A stretch of DNA of 64,000 bases from Halocaridina rubra (GCA_037179515.1 JAXCGZ010000127.1:12501-76500); one strand, 5' to 3'; counted from the stretch's first letter, positions 28,883-59,914 are shown. The notes: a model not told the origin generated them from the letters alone. Translations and numbers: made by a program.

Positions 28883-31800
28883 AAAAATCGAGTCAAACTA
28901 CATTTGAAATATATCGGCACGAAAGCACAATATCGATACTTGTATACTCTTCAGAAAGTGTTTTTTTTTTCAATTAGCAATTCTTGGATGAAGCCCTGCC
29001 GTTCAGAAGAGGTGAATTTACTGTATTTGTTGCAGAATATCTTGATATAATGCAAAAGCATATTTGTTGGAGAATGTCTTGATGAAATGCAGCCGCATAA
29101 TTTTACCAAGTTTACTCAGTGAAACTTAGATTCCCATATTAATATCATCATGTAGTTTGCTTGAGTGTATAAATGGGATAGTGAGGTGACAAAAATTCAA
29201 TGTTTATTTCATGGCTTGGAAACTTAAAATTATAGAGATCCCAAAGACGATGGTACTCTTTGTATAAGCAAATCAGAAAAAGAAATGCCAATTGTAAAGA
29301 AAAGCCAGGTGGTGTAAGTTATGCATAAAGTCTTCTCACAAGGACTTTGGAAAGTGCACTTACCCATTACAAGTGATGAGGGAGGATGGTCTCTCCAGTA
29401 TCAGTAGTCATGTGACCAAACCGTAAGTAGTGACATTAATCTTATATGTGATGGTTTAGTGCCTACAGACCTTACTTGGAGAGTTTTAGTGTAAATTTAA
29501 ATTGTATGAGATCACAGACAATAATCTTGAAATTGTTAGAAACCTTTCAAAAACAAGATTTTTGTAATATGCTCTTAGGTTATCTTTGTACTTGGGAGGT
29601 CTTAACTTATGCCTCTGTTCTCTCCAAACATTAGTGATTACATTCAATTGTACCGTCCAGTTCTGCCTTCACCAGTAAAATATTGCCCATCTTTACTGTT
29701 ACAGATTATATTTATTGATGAGCATGTCATGTACATAGTTTCAAGTTAATAATTAATGATGTTATGTTAAAAAAAAATTTAACAGGCAGCTGTTCCTAGA
29801 ATTATGGATCCCTGTCTGGATTCTTTAATTTTTTTTTTTATTAAATGCACTCAGTGCTCCTTTTTTTTAACGTAACTCATGGAGCAATCTGTTGTTTGCA
29901 TTTTATTTTGTTAACATGTTAACTTACATCACAAGGCTTCATTTAATATCTATGGCTACCCTAGTTCCTGTAGAATGAATACGAAGCAGTGTTTGGGCTT
30001 TAGATGTATGCCTGCTTTACTAAGGCCTCTGAATATCTTGCTTCCTAGTTCATCTTCCACTGTTGTGATAGCAGCTACCAAGTTATTAAGTGTAAGTTGG
30101 TGAGATTTAATAGTATTGTAATATCTGATTGGTAGCCACTTTGGCAAATGGTATATTTGTTTGGAATGCAGCTATCATACTGACATGAACTTTTTTGTAA
30201 AGAGTGGATAGTTGGTTTATCTTTTTACCTGCAAATGTGCTGATCGACAACTGACAAGCTGTAAATAGGTACATTATATCTAGTATATATCTGTTGCTAA
30301 GCAGTGACACAGTGTATTATAGTTTTGTGACACTAATTTTCTTTGAAATTTAGCATCGTTAGAAAAGGTTTTGTGGCTTACAGGTGAAAAATGGTCATGC
30401 ATAGTATGGGCCTCAGGAACTGAGGTGATAGCCATCTGAGTTCTCTAGCCTTCGTTAACTGTAAATGTACTTAAAAGATCAGCAATAACAATATAGGTCA
30501 GCTTAAAATCCAGCAGCATAATAGCTCACTAAGCCTTTAATGTACCTGTGGGTGATTTTATTTTGTAAATGGATATATGAAGTGCATATTTCATGCATTT
30601 TGCAGTCTGTGCCAGCTGCTAGTAGGGAGAAGTAATTACTAAGGATTTACATAAACAATGTCCTTCTTCATGCTTGATAATTTCAGAAAAAAATTTCCCA
30701 TTTAGCACCCTGGTCACATTATCAGTATTTTAAAATCCCCACACATCCATAAGCAGTCTGCTCAAGTGATTTATTATTCATTGTCCCAAGTGCCTTTGTC
30801 TACAGCTGTTCAGTGACCCTATGACTCCCAGCTGGGTAATATAATTGGTCTGGACAAGTTCTCAAGCCCAGGTTGTTGGAGTATTATTAACCAGATCATC
30901 TGCTATAAATGTAATGGTCATGGTCCCTGAAGGGAGGTCACTTAGGCAGCTCGCAAACCACAGGCTGTCTGTGGGTGTAGTTTTAAGAATATGTTTATTA
31001 TTAAGTGCGAACAAACACTGAGAATACACACAACACTCAGTGTTTGTTCTTGTATTATTATTAATATTAATATCAATATTATTATTATTATATTATTATT
31101 GTTATTACTATAATAATTATTGCTCCAGTAGACATGAATTTTTATTATATCAGGAAATGTGAATGTTAATTGTTTATGTTCATAGTATGGTGTCTTTTGT
31201 GATATACATCTAGCATGCAGTGTTTTCAGTGTCTTATAGTGGCCATATTTGTTAGTTTTACAACTTTGTGTAGTTTAGACTCTACAGCAAGGCTCTTTCA
31301 GACTTTTTAATGTGGTGAAGGGTTCCTAGTATTTAGCATTATAATAATACAAGATTATGAACTATCAATATTCATATACAAAATCTTGTGAAAGAACTAA
31401 AAAGGTTTTATACTAATAGATATAAGAAAGTATCCAGAGCAGATCGAGCTTGTTGCAGTCCCACTTGACTGACTTTCTCTTGTTTTTCTTGCACAAGTTT
31501 ATGAATATCAGTTGCCCTATGTGCCTCAGTGTGGTAATGTGTAAAAAGTACAATAATCACATCATATGGAATAAGACGAGGTTCTGAACTATTCAGGTTT
31601 AATCTCAAATGTTTGTCAAAAGGATATTTACCCTATGTTATTAAATGTTTTTAATTCCTTGTTAACCATACTGCTTTAGAATGAGGTCTCTATGTTGTCT
31701 TTCCATAATTCTAGGGTCACTAATTTCATAGGCTGACTTATAAATATTACCTTGTGTCTCAATCCTAATAATATTTTTTCACTGTACAGTTAATGTAGGA

Positions 31801-32290
31801 CTAGAATGGGAAAACCCATTATATAAAATAGAAGTTAAGCAAGACTGTTTGATGTATGTAAGACTGTAATTTCCCCTTACAAGCAGGTACACTCTTCATT
31901 TCACATATTTGTTCACCGTCTGTATCTATCTGTCTGCCTGAGATGGCAAACATTTTAGATACTGAATAAAGATATGTTTACTCCAGTCCTGAAAATTGTC
32001 TAAGCTTATAGCTCACATTGAATGGAGCATTTACATTATAGCATAGTCTAGGGAAGTTTATGCTCTTAATGTCAGCAATAATGGAAGGGTCCTATTTATT
32101 ATTATTATTATTATTCAACACCATAAAACAGGATTATATCCTTCTTTTCAATCCTGACAGATTTCCCTTTCTTTGCCATAATTGTAAATGTTTCCTTAGT
32201 GCTTTGATGCAGATGAGGGTGAAGGGTGGGTAAACCATTGCCCTCATTTTTAAAATTTAAGTGTATGCTGAAGCATTGTAAATAAATTTT
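28883..32290 (+). other. Probable Yorkie 3' UTR and downstream sequence
   Basis: Non-coding, AT-rich sequence with only small, unrelated ORFs follows the Yorkie stop. There are few transposon relics compared with the flanks. AATAAA hexamers at 31965 and 32281 are candidate polyadenylation signals, which would imply a 3' UTR of about 3 kb. The 3' limit is inference; transcript data would be needed to place it. Confidence 0.4.
31965..31970 (+). promoter_or_regulatory. Candidate poly(A) signal AATAAA for yki
   Basis: This is an exact AATAAA, followed within 30 bases by T/G-containing sequence (GATATGTTTACTCC). It lies 3.08 kb after the stop. A second AATAAA at 32281 is an alternative. Confidence 0.3.
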
Positions 32291-32419
32291 ATCTCTTAAA
32301 TTGTACGAATTTATAATTTACTACTGTCCTGCAATGGGTGGATTCTATCTGAGTGTGGTGATGAGCGACCTTTGCCTCCCTTGCTCACTTTCCTATTTTT
32401 ATCTTACATTTTTTTTTTC

Positions 32420-32560
32420 TTCATCTGGAGTGGGGGGATCATACTGTCTCCGTGCTCACGTGTGTCAAAAAAGTCAACTATAATACGTTAGCATGAGGGG
32501 ACAGAGCCCCCCTCTACTTTTATCCTGCAATGAGTCATGGGACATGGGGGATTCTTGTAG
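32420..32560 (+). repeat. Repeat family B, diverged copy 3
   Basis: Weak but ordered resemblance: GTCAACTATAATACG, GGGGACAGAGCCCCCC, TCTACTTTTATCC. Confidence 0.35.
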
Positions 32561-32599
32561 GAGAATTTCTGCCAGAACCCTAACCGCTTGATCTGATTG

Positions 32600-34290
32600 T
32601 GCTTGGTTGTGGCATGAGTGAGAGTAAGAGGGAGGAGCTTGGTAATATGTTCATGAGAAGAAGTATATGTTTACAATGAGTTAAAGAAGGGGAATGTTGA
32701 GGTGCATTTTTAGGTGAGGTAGGTAGGGTATCTGGAGTAGATAGGGGATGGAAAGAGGAGGAGTAGTCCTGTTGTTGAATGAGGAAAAAAGCAAGAGTGT
32801 GGCTGAGTGGAAAAAAGTGTCATCAAGGATTATACGGGTAAAAGTTATATTGGTATGTGAAATTGGGGTGTGTATGGTCCTGGTAGTGAGAGAAGGGATG
32901 AAGAAAGAAGAGTTGGGAATAATTTGAATAATTGTGTGGAGGACTTTGAAATGAATGTGAATTAGAGAGTAGGAAATGAGCCAATGGATGGTATACTTGG
33001 GAAGTATGGAGCACCTGGTAAAATGAGAGTGGAGAGAGATGATAAAAATGTTTTATTGATAGAGATAATGATTGCTAATACTGTGTCCAAAATGTATCTG
33101 CATAAATATACATTGGTCAGAGTAAATATTGGTAGATTAGTTGATAAAAGCAGTAATGGAGTATGTAGTGATGGACAAGAGTGAGTGGAAGAATATTTGA
33201 TGTGAAAAGTGAGAAGCTAGTGGTGGAGTAACATCATATTTAGTGGAAGGTGGCATGAGAGTGGAAGAAAGAAGAATGGGGGGAGGCAGAGATGAGCTGA
33301 AAGTGAGCAAACTATATAACAAAAAGAAAGAATATAAGGCATGCCTGAGGAATGTGTGGACTGTAGTGAATGAGAAGGTGGAGGAGGGAGTGGAAGAAGA
33401 AAGTAAGCATTTTAATGAGAAAGTTCTGAAGGGTGCAGGATAAGACGATTGGGTGAAAGCAGAAAGGAACCTACTAAATGGAATGAAGAAGGGAGTGTGG
33501 CAGTGGCTGCAAAGGGTAGGATAGCAAAGCATAAGGTGAGAGAGGCAAACAGTAAAGCAGATGTGAGGTAAGGGAGATACTTGTCCGAGAAATTTGAAAG
33601 GCTTATTAAGATGTTTTGGAAATCTGTGAAAAGGGAACAGAATGTTATGGCTGGTTGGGAGGAGACGGTTAAAGAGGTAGATGAACAATTGCTATTGGAC
33701 AAGTTAAGAGGGAGTGAGATGGGATGAGTATTTCAAGGAACTGCTATATGTGGAGATGCTACAGACAATGATTGTGGTTGTGGGAGATTCATGATGAATG
33801 CCAATGATAGTTGAGATGCACAGGGAAATTGCAAGAAAGGATATACAAATGGTGCAGAGTAATGAAAGCGGGTAACGCATACATGGATGTTGTATAGAAT
33901 GCTGGGCAAATGGTGGAGAGACAGAAATAGATTAGATGGTGTGGTTGTTATATATACCGGTATATGTTTCAAGAAAGGGAGGGTCCCAATTGATTTGTGT
34001 AGTTCCTCTTTTTATTGAGAAGGGAGATAAGTATCTGTGTAGTAAGTTAGAAGACTTTAATGTATTGTGTAGTTGGTAGGGTATATGGAAGTATTGTTTG
34101 AGAGGAATAGGAAACTAAATGAGAGAATGATCAGGGACGAACTGTGTGAGGATACAAGAGGTAGAGAGTGTATTAATTATTTGTGGTGTGAGAAGTTCCT
34201 AGGGAAAGTAAAGGACACATTTTAGGCCTCCATGGAGATTGAATAAGTGTATGATATAGCTGATAGAGAGGCATTGTGGAGTGTGTTGCA
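32600..34290 (+). pseudogene. Heavily decayed LINE, endonuclease to early RT region
   Basis: Many stops and frame changes, but landmarks remain in order: RIIRVKVILVCEIGVCMV (YGPGS region), MDGILGKYGAPGKMRVERDD, YLHKYTLVRVNIGRLVDKSS, YVVMDKS, LVEGGMRVEERRMGGGRDEL, KVSKLYNKKKEYKACLRNVW. GKYGVPG and HKYTW are typical of the endonuclease of the same LINE family as 10399-11562. Confidence 0.6.
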
Positions 34291-34334
34291 TTTGTAAAGA
34301 TCAAGTGAAAGTTTGTTGAAAGCAGTCAAGAGAC

Positions 34335-35755
34335 TGACTTGCTCTTGGGGGCTAATGCTGCTAGAGACTGTAAGCTGAAGCCCTTGTTGGTTTATTTGGC
34401 AGAAATCCCAAGGGCATTTGGAAGGGTCAACTGCCAGTCATCTGGAAGTCAAACAAGAGGCTTGGATAACCCTTCAAATATTTGAGGACTAGTGCAGCAA
34501 TCCATTTATACCCCGAATCGGAGAAGTACTGTACTTCTAAGGGTCTGCCCTTTAAGGTGTTGCTAGTCCTGTGCAATGCCACTGGTCACCCAGCCCATAT
34601 GGACGACTCTCATCCTAATGTAAAGGTGGTTTACCTTCCATCTAATACTACTTCCCTGTTACAGCCAATGGATCAGTGGGCTATTGCCTCTTTCAAGACC
34701 AACTACCTCCAAAGAGTAATTGCTATGGCTCTCAAGGCAATTGAGAAGGACAAGAACCTGACTCAAGGACTTTTGGAAGTCATACAATATTCTTCAGGCT
34801 GTGAAGAATATTGCTGATGCTTGGGAGGAAGTGATGCAAACCAACTTGAATGGGGTATGGAAAGAAGCATGCCCCTATTTTGTGAATGACTTCAGAGGTT
34901 TTGAGGAGACAGTTGAGGCTGTAACCAAGAATGTAGTTGTCATGATTATGGAAGTCGAGTTGACGGTGGAGGCTGATGATGTAAAAGAGCTCCTGGAATC
35001 TCAAGGCGAGGAGTTATCTACTGAGGACCTCATTCAACTGGAAAAGCAAATGATTGAGGAGGAGGAAGAACTACCAAGCCCAGAGCCCAAGAGATTCACA
35101 ACCAAGGAATTGGAAGAAACGTTTGCCCTGGCAGAGAAATTGTTGGAAAAGCTCGAGGCTCAGAACCCTAACGTTGCCAAGTACAATAAGGTCGAGAGAG
35201 AGATCAATGATCCATGCGGTGTTACAAGGAAATATATGAAGAGAAAAAGAGGGCATCCTCCCAGACTCGCCTTGACCAATTCTTCATGAAGGTAGAGCCT
35301 CCACCAAAAGATCCCGTGTCCTCTACCTCTATAGACTCACCTGCCCTAGTGCCTCTATTATGTTCTTTTGTCTCACCAGACTCGCCTGCCCCAGTCTCTT
35401 CAGCACCTGCCTCTTCAGCTTTCATCTCCCAATAAGCCAATCTCTCACTCCCTTGCAATGCCCCTTCCAGTGATCAAGCTGACCACATGAGTGAAGGTAA
35501 GCAATAATGCACTGTAGTGTAATGTAATTTTACTATTTATACATTTTAAAGGTAAGCAATACTATTAAGCTAAGTTTTAGTATTTTTTTTTTATCATAGA
35601 TTAAGAACATATATTACTTTTCAACGTTTTGAATGATTTATTTTTAACACGTTGGGGGACCTAGGTTCGAATATAGGTGTGTTCTGACTTAGGTCAAAAT
35701 CCGACTTAAGTCGGATGTCAGGAATGGAACCCTGATGTTAAACGAGGACCCCCTG
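34335..35755 (+). pseudogene. Tigger/pogo transposase, C-terminal DDE half, with right TIR
   Basis: Two frames cover it: LLLGANAARDCKLKPLLVYL, PVIWKSNKRLG, EKYCTSKGLPFKVLLVLCN (34515-34571), ATGHPAHMDDSHPNVKVVYL, TSLLQPMDQWAIASFKTNYL, then, after a frame change near 34800, NIADAWEEVMQTNLNGVWKE, CPYFVNDFRGFEETVEAV and an acidic tail to 35289; a further frame gives EEKKRASSQTRLDQFFMKVE. The middle catalytic Asp of LVLDNA is Cys here; the last (QPMDQ) is kept. The right terminus inverted is CAGGGGGTCCTCGTTTAACA at 35755, followed by TA. Confidence 0.85.
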
Positions 35756-35760
35756 TACTT

Positions 35761-36045
35761 AACTCTCAGTTTCCTCAAGTATCTCCCCATTCACTCTCAC
35801 ACTCAATCTGCCAACATTAACACTACTCGAACATATCAACACAATATTCACCTGTAATTTCTTTTTTTCACACACTTTAAAAAGCTGTCATCAAATCCTT
35901 CAGTTTATCTTCAGAATTAGCCAACAGACCTGGGTTATCTGCAAATACCAATTGATTCACTTATCACAACCATCCATTCTTACCAACAACTTATACCAAG
36001 CCTCTGTCTAGTACTCTTTCAATTACTCTCCTTAACACTCTGAAA
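35761..36045 (-). pseudogene. LINE relic (RT motif C region)
   Basis: The - strand reads LRRVIERVLDRGL, NQLVFADNPGLLANSEDKLK (FADD decayed to FADN), DLMTAF, and KKEITGEYCVDMFE. It is the same family as 10399-11562. Confidence 0.6.
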
Positions 36046-36340
36046 TGTGATGTAACCCGAATTTCAGTGCAAGTTGGAACACACCTAAATAAGCACCTAT
36101 GCTAATGCATGGTAAAATTTCTCCCTTTTCCAAGTATATCCACTATCTCTAATTTCGCTTCCATGGTGATGGCTTTCCTTTTCTTCAAAGCATTGCCATT
36201 AAAAGAATCTGCTTCATGCTTGGGAGACATAATACATGCCAAAAATTATCAATAAGGAAGCAAAATAATTTATGGGCGATGTGTTGTAACCACAAAACAT
36301 CATAACTCGAGGATAGTGTAAATCGAGGACGCCCTGTAAT
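36046..36340. repeat. Tigger-like remnant sharing sequence with 21278-21900
   Basis: TTTCGCTTCCATGGTGATGG CTTTCCTTTTC matches TTTTAATTTACATGGTGATG GCTTTTCTTTTC at about 21820. The right end CATAACTCGAGGATAGTGTA AATCGAGGACGCCCTGTA resembles Tigger termini. Confidence 0.45.
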
Positions 36341-37550
36341 TAAATAAACTACAAATAAGAGTAAAAGGATGTCTTTGAGTAAAAGATGGATATGTAATAA
36401 CCACGTGAAACAAGTCTCGGGTGCGTGCTTTGACTTGGCAACCCCTATACAAAGAGGATCAAGGTCCTTATTTGCGGTTAGAGTGAAGTGAAGTATAATA
36501 CGATGGCTATGTCAGTACTGAAACAAATGTAAATTGGTGTGTGCGCTCTGACTTAGTCACTCCCTTACATGGGAAATTATGGCCCCAACGTATGGCCAGA
36601 GCTTAGTAAAGTATAATTAAATAAAACTGACGGAGAACCTTCTTTTCAAAAACAGTATTGGTAATCATTTTTCTCTCAATACTCGGTACCATTATATTTT
36701 ATTTCTACTCATTTCTCTCAGGTACTCCATACTTCCCAATTACACAATCCACTGGCACATTCCCAAACTCTATGGCATGGCGAATACGACCTATCAAAAT
36801 ATTTACGTAGTAAATGACTAATTCATGAGAACAGTTTGAAAAGAAAGGATATAAAAACACTTGACGATTTGGAACAAAGAATTAATTCACCGGAAGAAAA
36901 CACATAATGCATCAGAAAGAAGTTATGACACCAAAGGTATTATTATACAATGTTACCTGAGGTAGCAAGACGTTCAATATGTCTAGCTACTTACGCTCCT
37001 TCTTGCAGGCCCTCTTCCATACTAAATGTTTTTACGGCCAACAATAAGCTATGCAAAGCAAATCTAGAAGTACAACCATCTATTAGTAGAGCTTCTACTC
37101 TTACCTATCTGAAGCAAGATAATTACCAACAATATTTACTTTATATAACATTCTACAAGGTAAGTTAGCAGTAAACCCAAAGAAATGCTAATTTCTTAAC
37201 AACAGTTGTTGAATGGAAGGTGTATAAAAATGTGCCGTATTGACAAATAGGATAGATTTAAATTAGGAGTGCACGTAAAGTTTTCAACAACTCTTGGAAA
37301 GGTTTCTTTGACACATAGGCTTAATGCAAAGTTCTTTAAAAAAAAACGGTCAGCTATAATCCCAAAAGTGCTTGAAATCACTAAGCATTTTACAAGGGAT
37401 GAAAAAATGCAGGTAAAGTTTTTTTTATGTAATTTACCAGAAGATTACGAGGATTAATCCATTACTGTAACTACAATAGCTAGGTGTTTATTACGTAATA
37501 TATCTAGTTAGAATTAATAAGAACATCATCATTATATTGCAGCACAATAA
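36340..37550. other. Intergenic; LINE scrap and unassigned ORFs
   Basis: A - strand scrap at 36660-36790 reads GKYGVPERNE (endonuclease motif of the 10.4-kb LINE family). 36535-36600 matches the 3' end of repeat family B. ORFs at 36950-37168 and 37269-37457 end near good GTAAGT/GTAAAG donors but match nothing I recognise. Confidence 0.35.
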
Positions 37551-37551
37551 T

Positions 37552-37672
37552 GGGGACCATGGTCATGCAGAGGTTAGAGCGCTCGACTTGGGAAATGCCA
37601 AACCCATGCCCGAGTCCATCTCGGGATGTGAGCAAGGTCATCCAGCCTTAATTCCTCAGCTCTGTCTTTGAC
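37552..37672 (+). mobile_element. SINE family A, copy 5 (3'-truncated)
   Basis: GGGGACCATGGTCATGCAGA GGTTAGAGCGCTCGACT, B-box CCCGAGTCC, ATCCAGCCTTAATTCCTCAG. This is one of the best-preserved heads. Confidence 0.78.
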
Positions 37673-37902
37673 GTATAAATATATAATAATTATGTATAAA
37701 GCTGGACACAAGATATCATAGTATGATTCTTCAGAAAGTAAATGCACAAGAGAGTATTAAAAGACAAAATAGTACGGAGATATTATGAGGCCCAAATTAT
37801 TTGGTAATTACATTCCAATGGAAAAGCTTTAGTCTTAGCATACAAGCCTCTCCGAAGACTTACCAATTTTCATTACTATCTGGTATACAACAGAAGCAGG
37901 AT

Positions 37903-38078
37903 GGGGGCTGCATTAGTTCATTGGTAGAATGCACAACCTGAGAAGCCACTATTGTGTGTCTGAGCCCACCGCAAGGTGTAGAGAAGGACATGCACCCTTA
38001 ATCCCCCAGCTCCAATATGTCTGTATCCACCCTCATTTGCATGGGAATAAATTGTCACAAAACGTTGAAAAAACAAAC
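37903..38078 (+). mobile_element. SINE family A, copy 6
   Basis: GGGGGCTGCATTAGTTCATT GGTAGAATGC, B-box GTCTGAGCCC, CACCCTTAATCCCCCAGCTC, GCATGGGAATAAATTGTCAC. It lies 150 bases past the SDS stop codon on the other strand. Confidence 0.72.
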
Positions 38079-38225
38079 ATACAAGTAGGATATACAGTAC
38101 AAGGAAATAGTACATAACAAATGCAATACATCAGCATGATAAACTAGATGATATATGCAATACAAATGATCTCCTGTAATTAAAGATTAGGGAAGGTGCT
38201 TTCGCTATTACCTGCATCCTTACAT

Positions 38226-54730
<16,505 letters not shown>

Positions 54731-54742
54731 TATCCTGTTGAA

Positions 54743-56933
<2,191 letters not shown>

Positions 56934-56992
56934 GAGCGATACGAGCACAGGTTACTTTCCCGTCAGCACAGTTAGTTAAATTCTGTGGCAAT

Positions 56993-56993
<1 letters not shown>

Positions 56994-57074
<81 letters not shown>
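56994..57074. repeat. (CT)n microsatellite
   Basis: 81 bases of CT. Confidence 0.95.
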
Positions 57075-57078
<4 letters not shown>

Positions 57079-57311
57079 ACTTAAGGCTTATGTCGGCATA
57101 GTCTCTATTATATCTTCTTCTTTAAGTGGAGTTAAGCCTGTGAGAGACATTGGTTCTATCACTGTCATGCAGCACTACTAGTTGCCTCATTATTTCTCAT
57201 GTAAAAATTAACCAGACAAAAGACATCATTGCAGCCCTCTCAATATCTCTTCAATATCTATAAAAGATACTGCATAGTTAGAGGATTATACTTGACAGCT
57301 TATCTCTCTCT

Positions 57312-57671
57312 GAACGCATTCTTTCTAAATGCCTTTTTGTTCATATTATAGCTTCTCCCAACCTCACTCATGGCTTCGTTTTCGCATATAACTCAAACTC
57401 CATTTTAAATAGCAGTTAGCTACAAGGTTGGTGTCCTTCTCAGACCCCCAGAGGTGCAGTTTGTAGCTCCTTGGCACAGTGACCATGTGTCCCAGGTTCG
57501 ACTTCCGATCAAGGGGCAAAGTTTGATTCATGTTTACACACATTGTAATGTGTTTGTTTGATTATAATTGATGCCTATTTAGACTGGAATCTGAAGTAAA
57601 TGTGAAAACGAAACATTGCGGTTGGGAGAAGCTGTAACATGAACAAAAAGGCACTCAGAAAGAATGCGTTC
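57312..57671. repeat. Foldback pair with ~50-bp inverted arms enclosing a SINE
   Basis: GAACGCATTCTTTCTAAATG ... TTCTCCCAAC (57312-57362) is inverted at 57621-57671 (GTTGGGAGAAGCTGTAACAT ... AGAATGCGTTC). The 258-bp interior includes a SINE copy (57412-57532). Confidence 0.7.
57412..57532 (+). mobile_element. tRNA-derived SINE family D, copy 1
   Basis: GAGGTGCAGTTTGTAGCTCC TTGGCACAGTG with B-box CAGGTTCGACTTCC and tail ATCAAGGGGCAAAG. The upstream block GCAGTTAGCTACAAGGTTGG is also shared with copy 2. Confidence 0.68.
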
Positions 57672-57682
57672 ATTCCCAGTAT

Positions 57683-57798
57683 GGCAGTTAGCTATAATGT
57701 TGGCTTCCTTCTTAGACCTTCAGTGGTGCAGCTGGTAGCACCTTGGCACAGTGATTATGATTTTTACGTTCGAGTCCCGGTCAAGGGGTAAAATATAA

Positions 57799-57801
<3 letters not shown>
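57683..57801 (+). mobile_element. tRNA-derived SINE family D, copy 2
   Basis: AGTGGTGCAGCTGGTAGCAC CTTGGCACAGTG, B-box CGTTCGAGTCCCGG, TCAAGGGGTAAAATATAATT CAT, then (AT)n. Confidence 0.72.

Positions 57802-57887
<86 letters not shown>
57802..57887. repeat. (AT)n microsatellite
   Basis: 86 bases of AT, following the SINE tail directly. Confidence 0.95.
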
Positions 57888-57890
<3 letters not shown>

Positions 57891-58002
57891 AGATAAGCAC
57901 ATTACATATGTGAAAACATGAATCATATGTGCAGGCTTATATCTAACTTATAAAGCACATTTAATTTATCATATCATTTGCAAAGAAAACACTGACACTT
58001 TG

Positions 58003-58670
58003 TCGCATGACTGAAGCCTCGCTGAAGTCACATGAAATCCTGCTGAAGCCAGGATCTGAAACCTGTAACAAGTCTTGAGGAGTAACGGCCGAGGGTACAG
58101 ATGATTTATTGCATACCCTCCCATTTGTGGGTTTTGGATCCAGGCCATGTTTTCCCTAGGTACCACCAAGATTTATGGCTGGACACATGGAACTAATATC
58201 CGGCACCAAGTACCCCAAGAGGCCTAAAAGATAAGGGACCCTCAGTCCTCGAAAACACCACAAAGGTTGTAAACATTTGATCCATATGTATATACATACC
58301 CTGGAGAGATGCACCAATAACCGCAGGCGATTTAGAACTTCTTCTGTTCAATAGGCCTGCTGAAACAGCCCCTCCCCAAAGAGGAGGCCCTCCTCTTTGA
58401 ACCTGAAGTTTATTGTCAGAACTGGACTACATGACACGCCCTGCCCGTTGGGTATATCAAGAATCCCCGAGGCAGCCAGAGAGTTAGTTAGTACTTTCCC
58501 AGGGGCACGAACAGATATAGATTTTGATAGTCATAAGGGTTGGGGGCATTGAGGCATCGTATATGTTGTACTCTAGATTAATTTAAGTTAAAGGAACCAC
58601 CGCTTGTCCATTCTTACCTTGCACCCTTCTGGTATTAATAGTAACGCAGTGATAAGTCTTACGACAACTT
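58003..58670. repeat. ~670-bp direct duplication, copy 1
   Basis: Alignable over its length with 59125-59795. Shared blocks include CTGCTGAAG-CAGGA-CTGAAACCTG, AGCCCCTCCCCAAAGAGGAG, TAGGGTTGGGGGCATTGAGG-like and TTCTTACCTTGCACCCTTCT GGTA. No ORF is conserved between the copies. On the - strand the last block contains GTGCAAG|GTAAGAA, a good splice-donor match kept in both. Confidence 0.8.
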
Positions 58671-59124
58671 CATACGTCTTATTTTTGGCACAATCCCTGG
58701 AAAATAGTCTTTATTTTCAGGATAAAAACATACTTACATTAATTATTCTTAAATTCCCCGCTTCAGTATTTAAATCTTTTTTTTCAAATTTGAAAGACTG
58801 TAGGAAAAAATGGCTAAATATTTCCCATTTTAATACAAATTTGAAACTTCAATTTATAACTTGTTAGTTATCTGATATATATATGAGCTTTGAGAAATAT
58901 AAAGATAATAATAGTGATCATAATGGAATAAATTTGATAACAATAATCAATGACTTGGAGGTATTTTTTTTCATGTAACAGTTATTTTAACAAATCAAAC
59001 ACTAGTCTTACAATGGTTTGTTATGAATTATTTACTAGTGTGCATAAATGCTCCATAGAATTTAATTGTAGAATAATTTATTTGCATTAGATTAGCTTTC
59101 ATTCAGAATAACGCATAATCTTGT

Positions 59125-59795
59125 TGCAAGCATCTGAAGTCTTGTTGAAGTTATATAAAGTCCTGCTGAAGTCAGGACCTGAAACCTGAAACAAGTCCTG
59201 AAGAGAAACATGTGAGGCTGGAGATCAAGGGTGAAATCAAACACTCTCCCAATTGTTTTTTCTTGGATAAGGCTAATGTTTGTAGCAAGTGTCAAGGAGA
59301 TATATGACTTAGCATCTGGCGTCAAGTACCTCAAGAGGATGGGAAAGGCCAAGAAGTCCTCCATTCTCAAAACCACAAGAAACACAAATAATTGACCCAT
59401 ACGTATGTACATGCCCTAGAGAGATACCCAATAGCTCTGGGTGATTTAGACCCTCTTCTGCCCAAATAGGCTTGTTGAAATAGCCCCTCCCCAAAGAGGA
59501 GGGATTCCCCTTTGATCCTGAAGCCTATTGGCAAAACTGTACAAGATAACACACCCTGCCCTTTGGGTACTTCAAGAATACCCGAGGCAGTCAGAGAGCT
59601 TGAGGTTTAGTCAGTACTTTCCCCGGGGCACGAATAGATCAGTGATTTTGATAGTCATTAGGGTTGGGGGCATTGAGGGTAGTATATGTTGTACTCGAAA
59701 ATAAATTAAGTTAAACGAACCACCTTTTGTCCGTTCTTACCTTGCACCCTTCTGGTAGTAATATTAACGTAGTGATTAACACTACGACAATCTTT
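59125..59795. repeat. ~670-bp direct duplication, copy 2
   Basis: Second copy, separated from the first by about 450 bases of unrelated sequence. Small indels distinguish the copies. Confidence 0.8.
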
Positions 59796-59914
59796 TACTA
59801 TTTCTTTAATTATTAATATAATCCCTTTACTTTTTGTTAGTGGAAAATAGAATAAGCTTGTCTTTTGTCGAATAGCTATGAAGTGGTAAAAAAAAAAAAT
59901 AAATAAATAAGGGA

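Noticed and set aside
33137..33688. 183-codon minus-strand ORF rich in Ser/Phe/Leu/Pro
   Set aside because: It is the antisense shadow of a decayed LINE on the + strand, which explains its composition.
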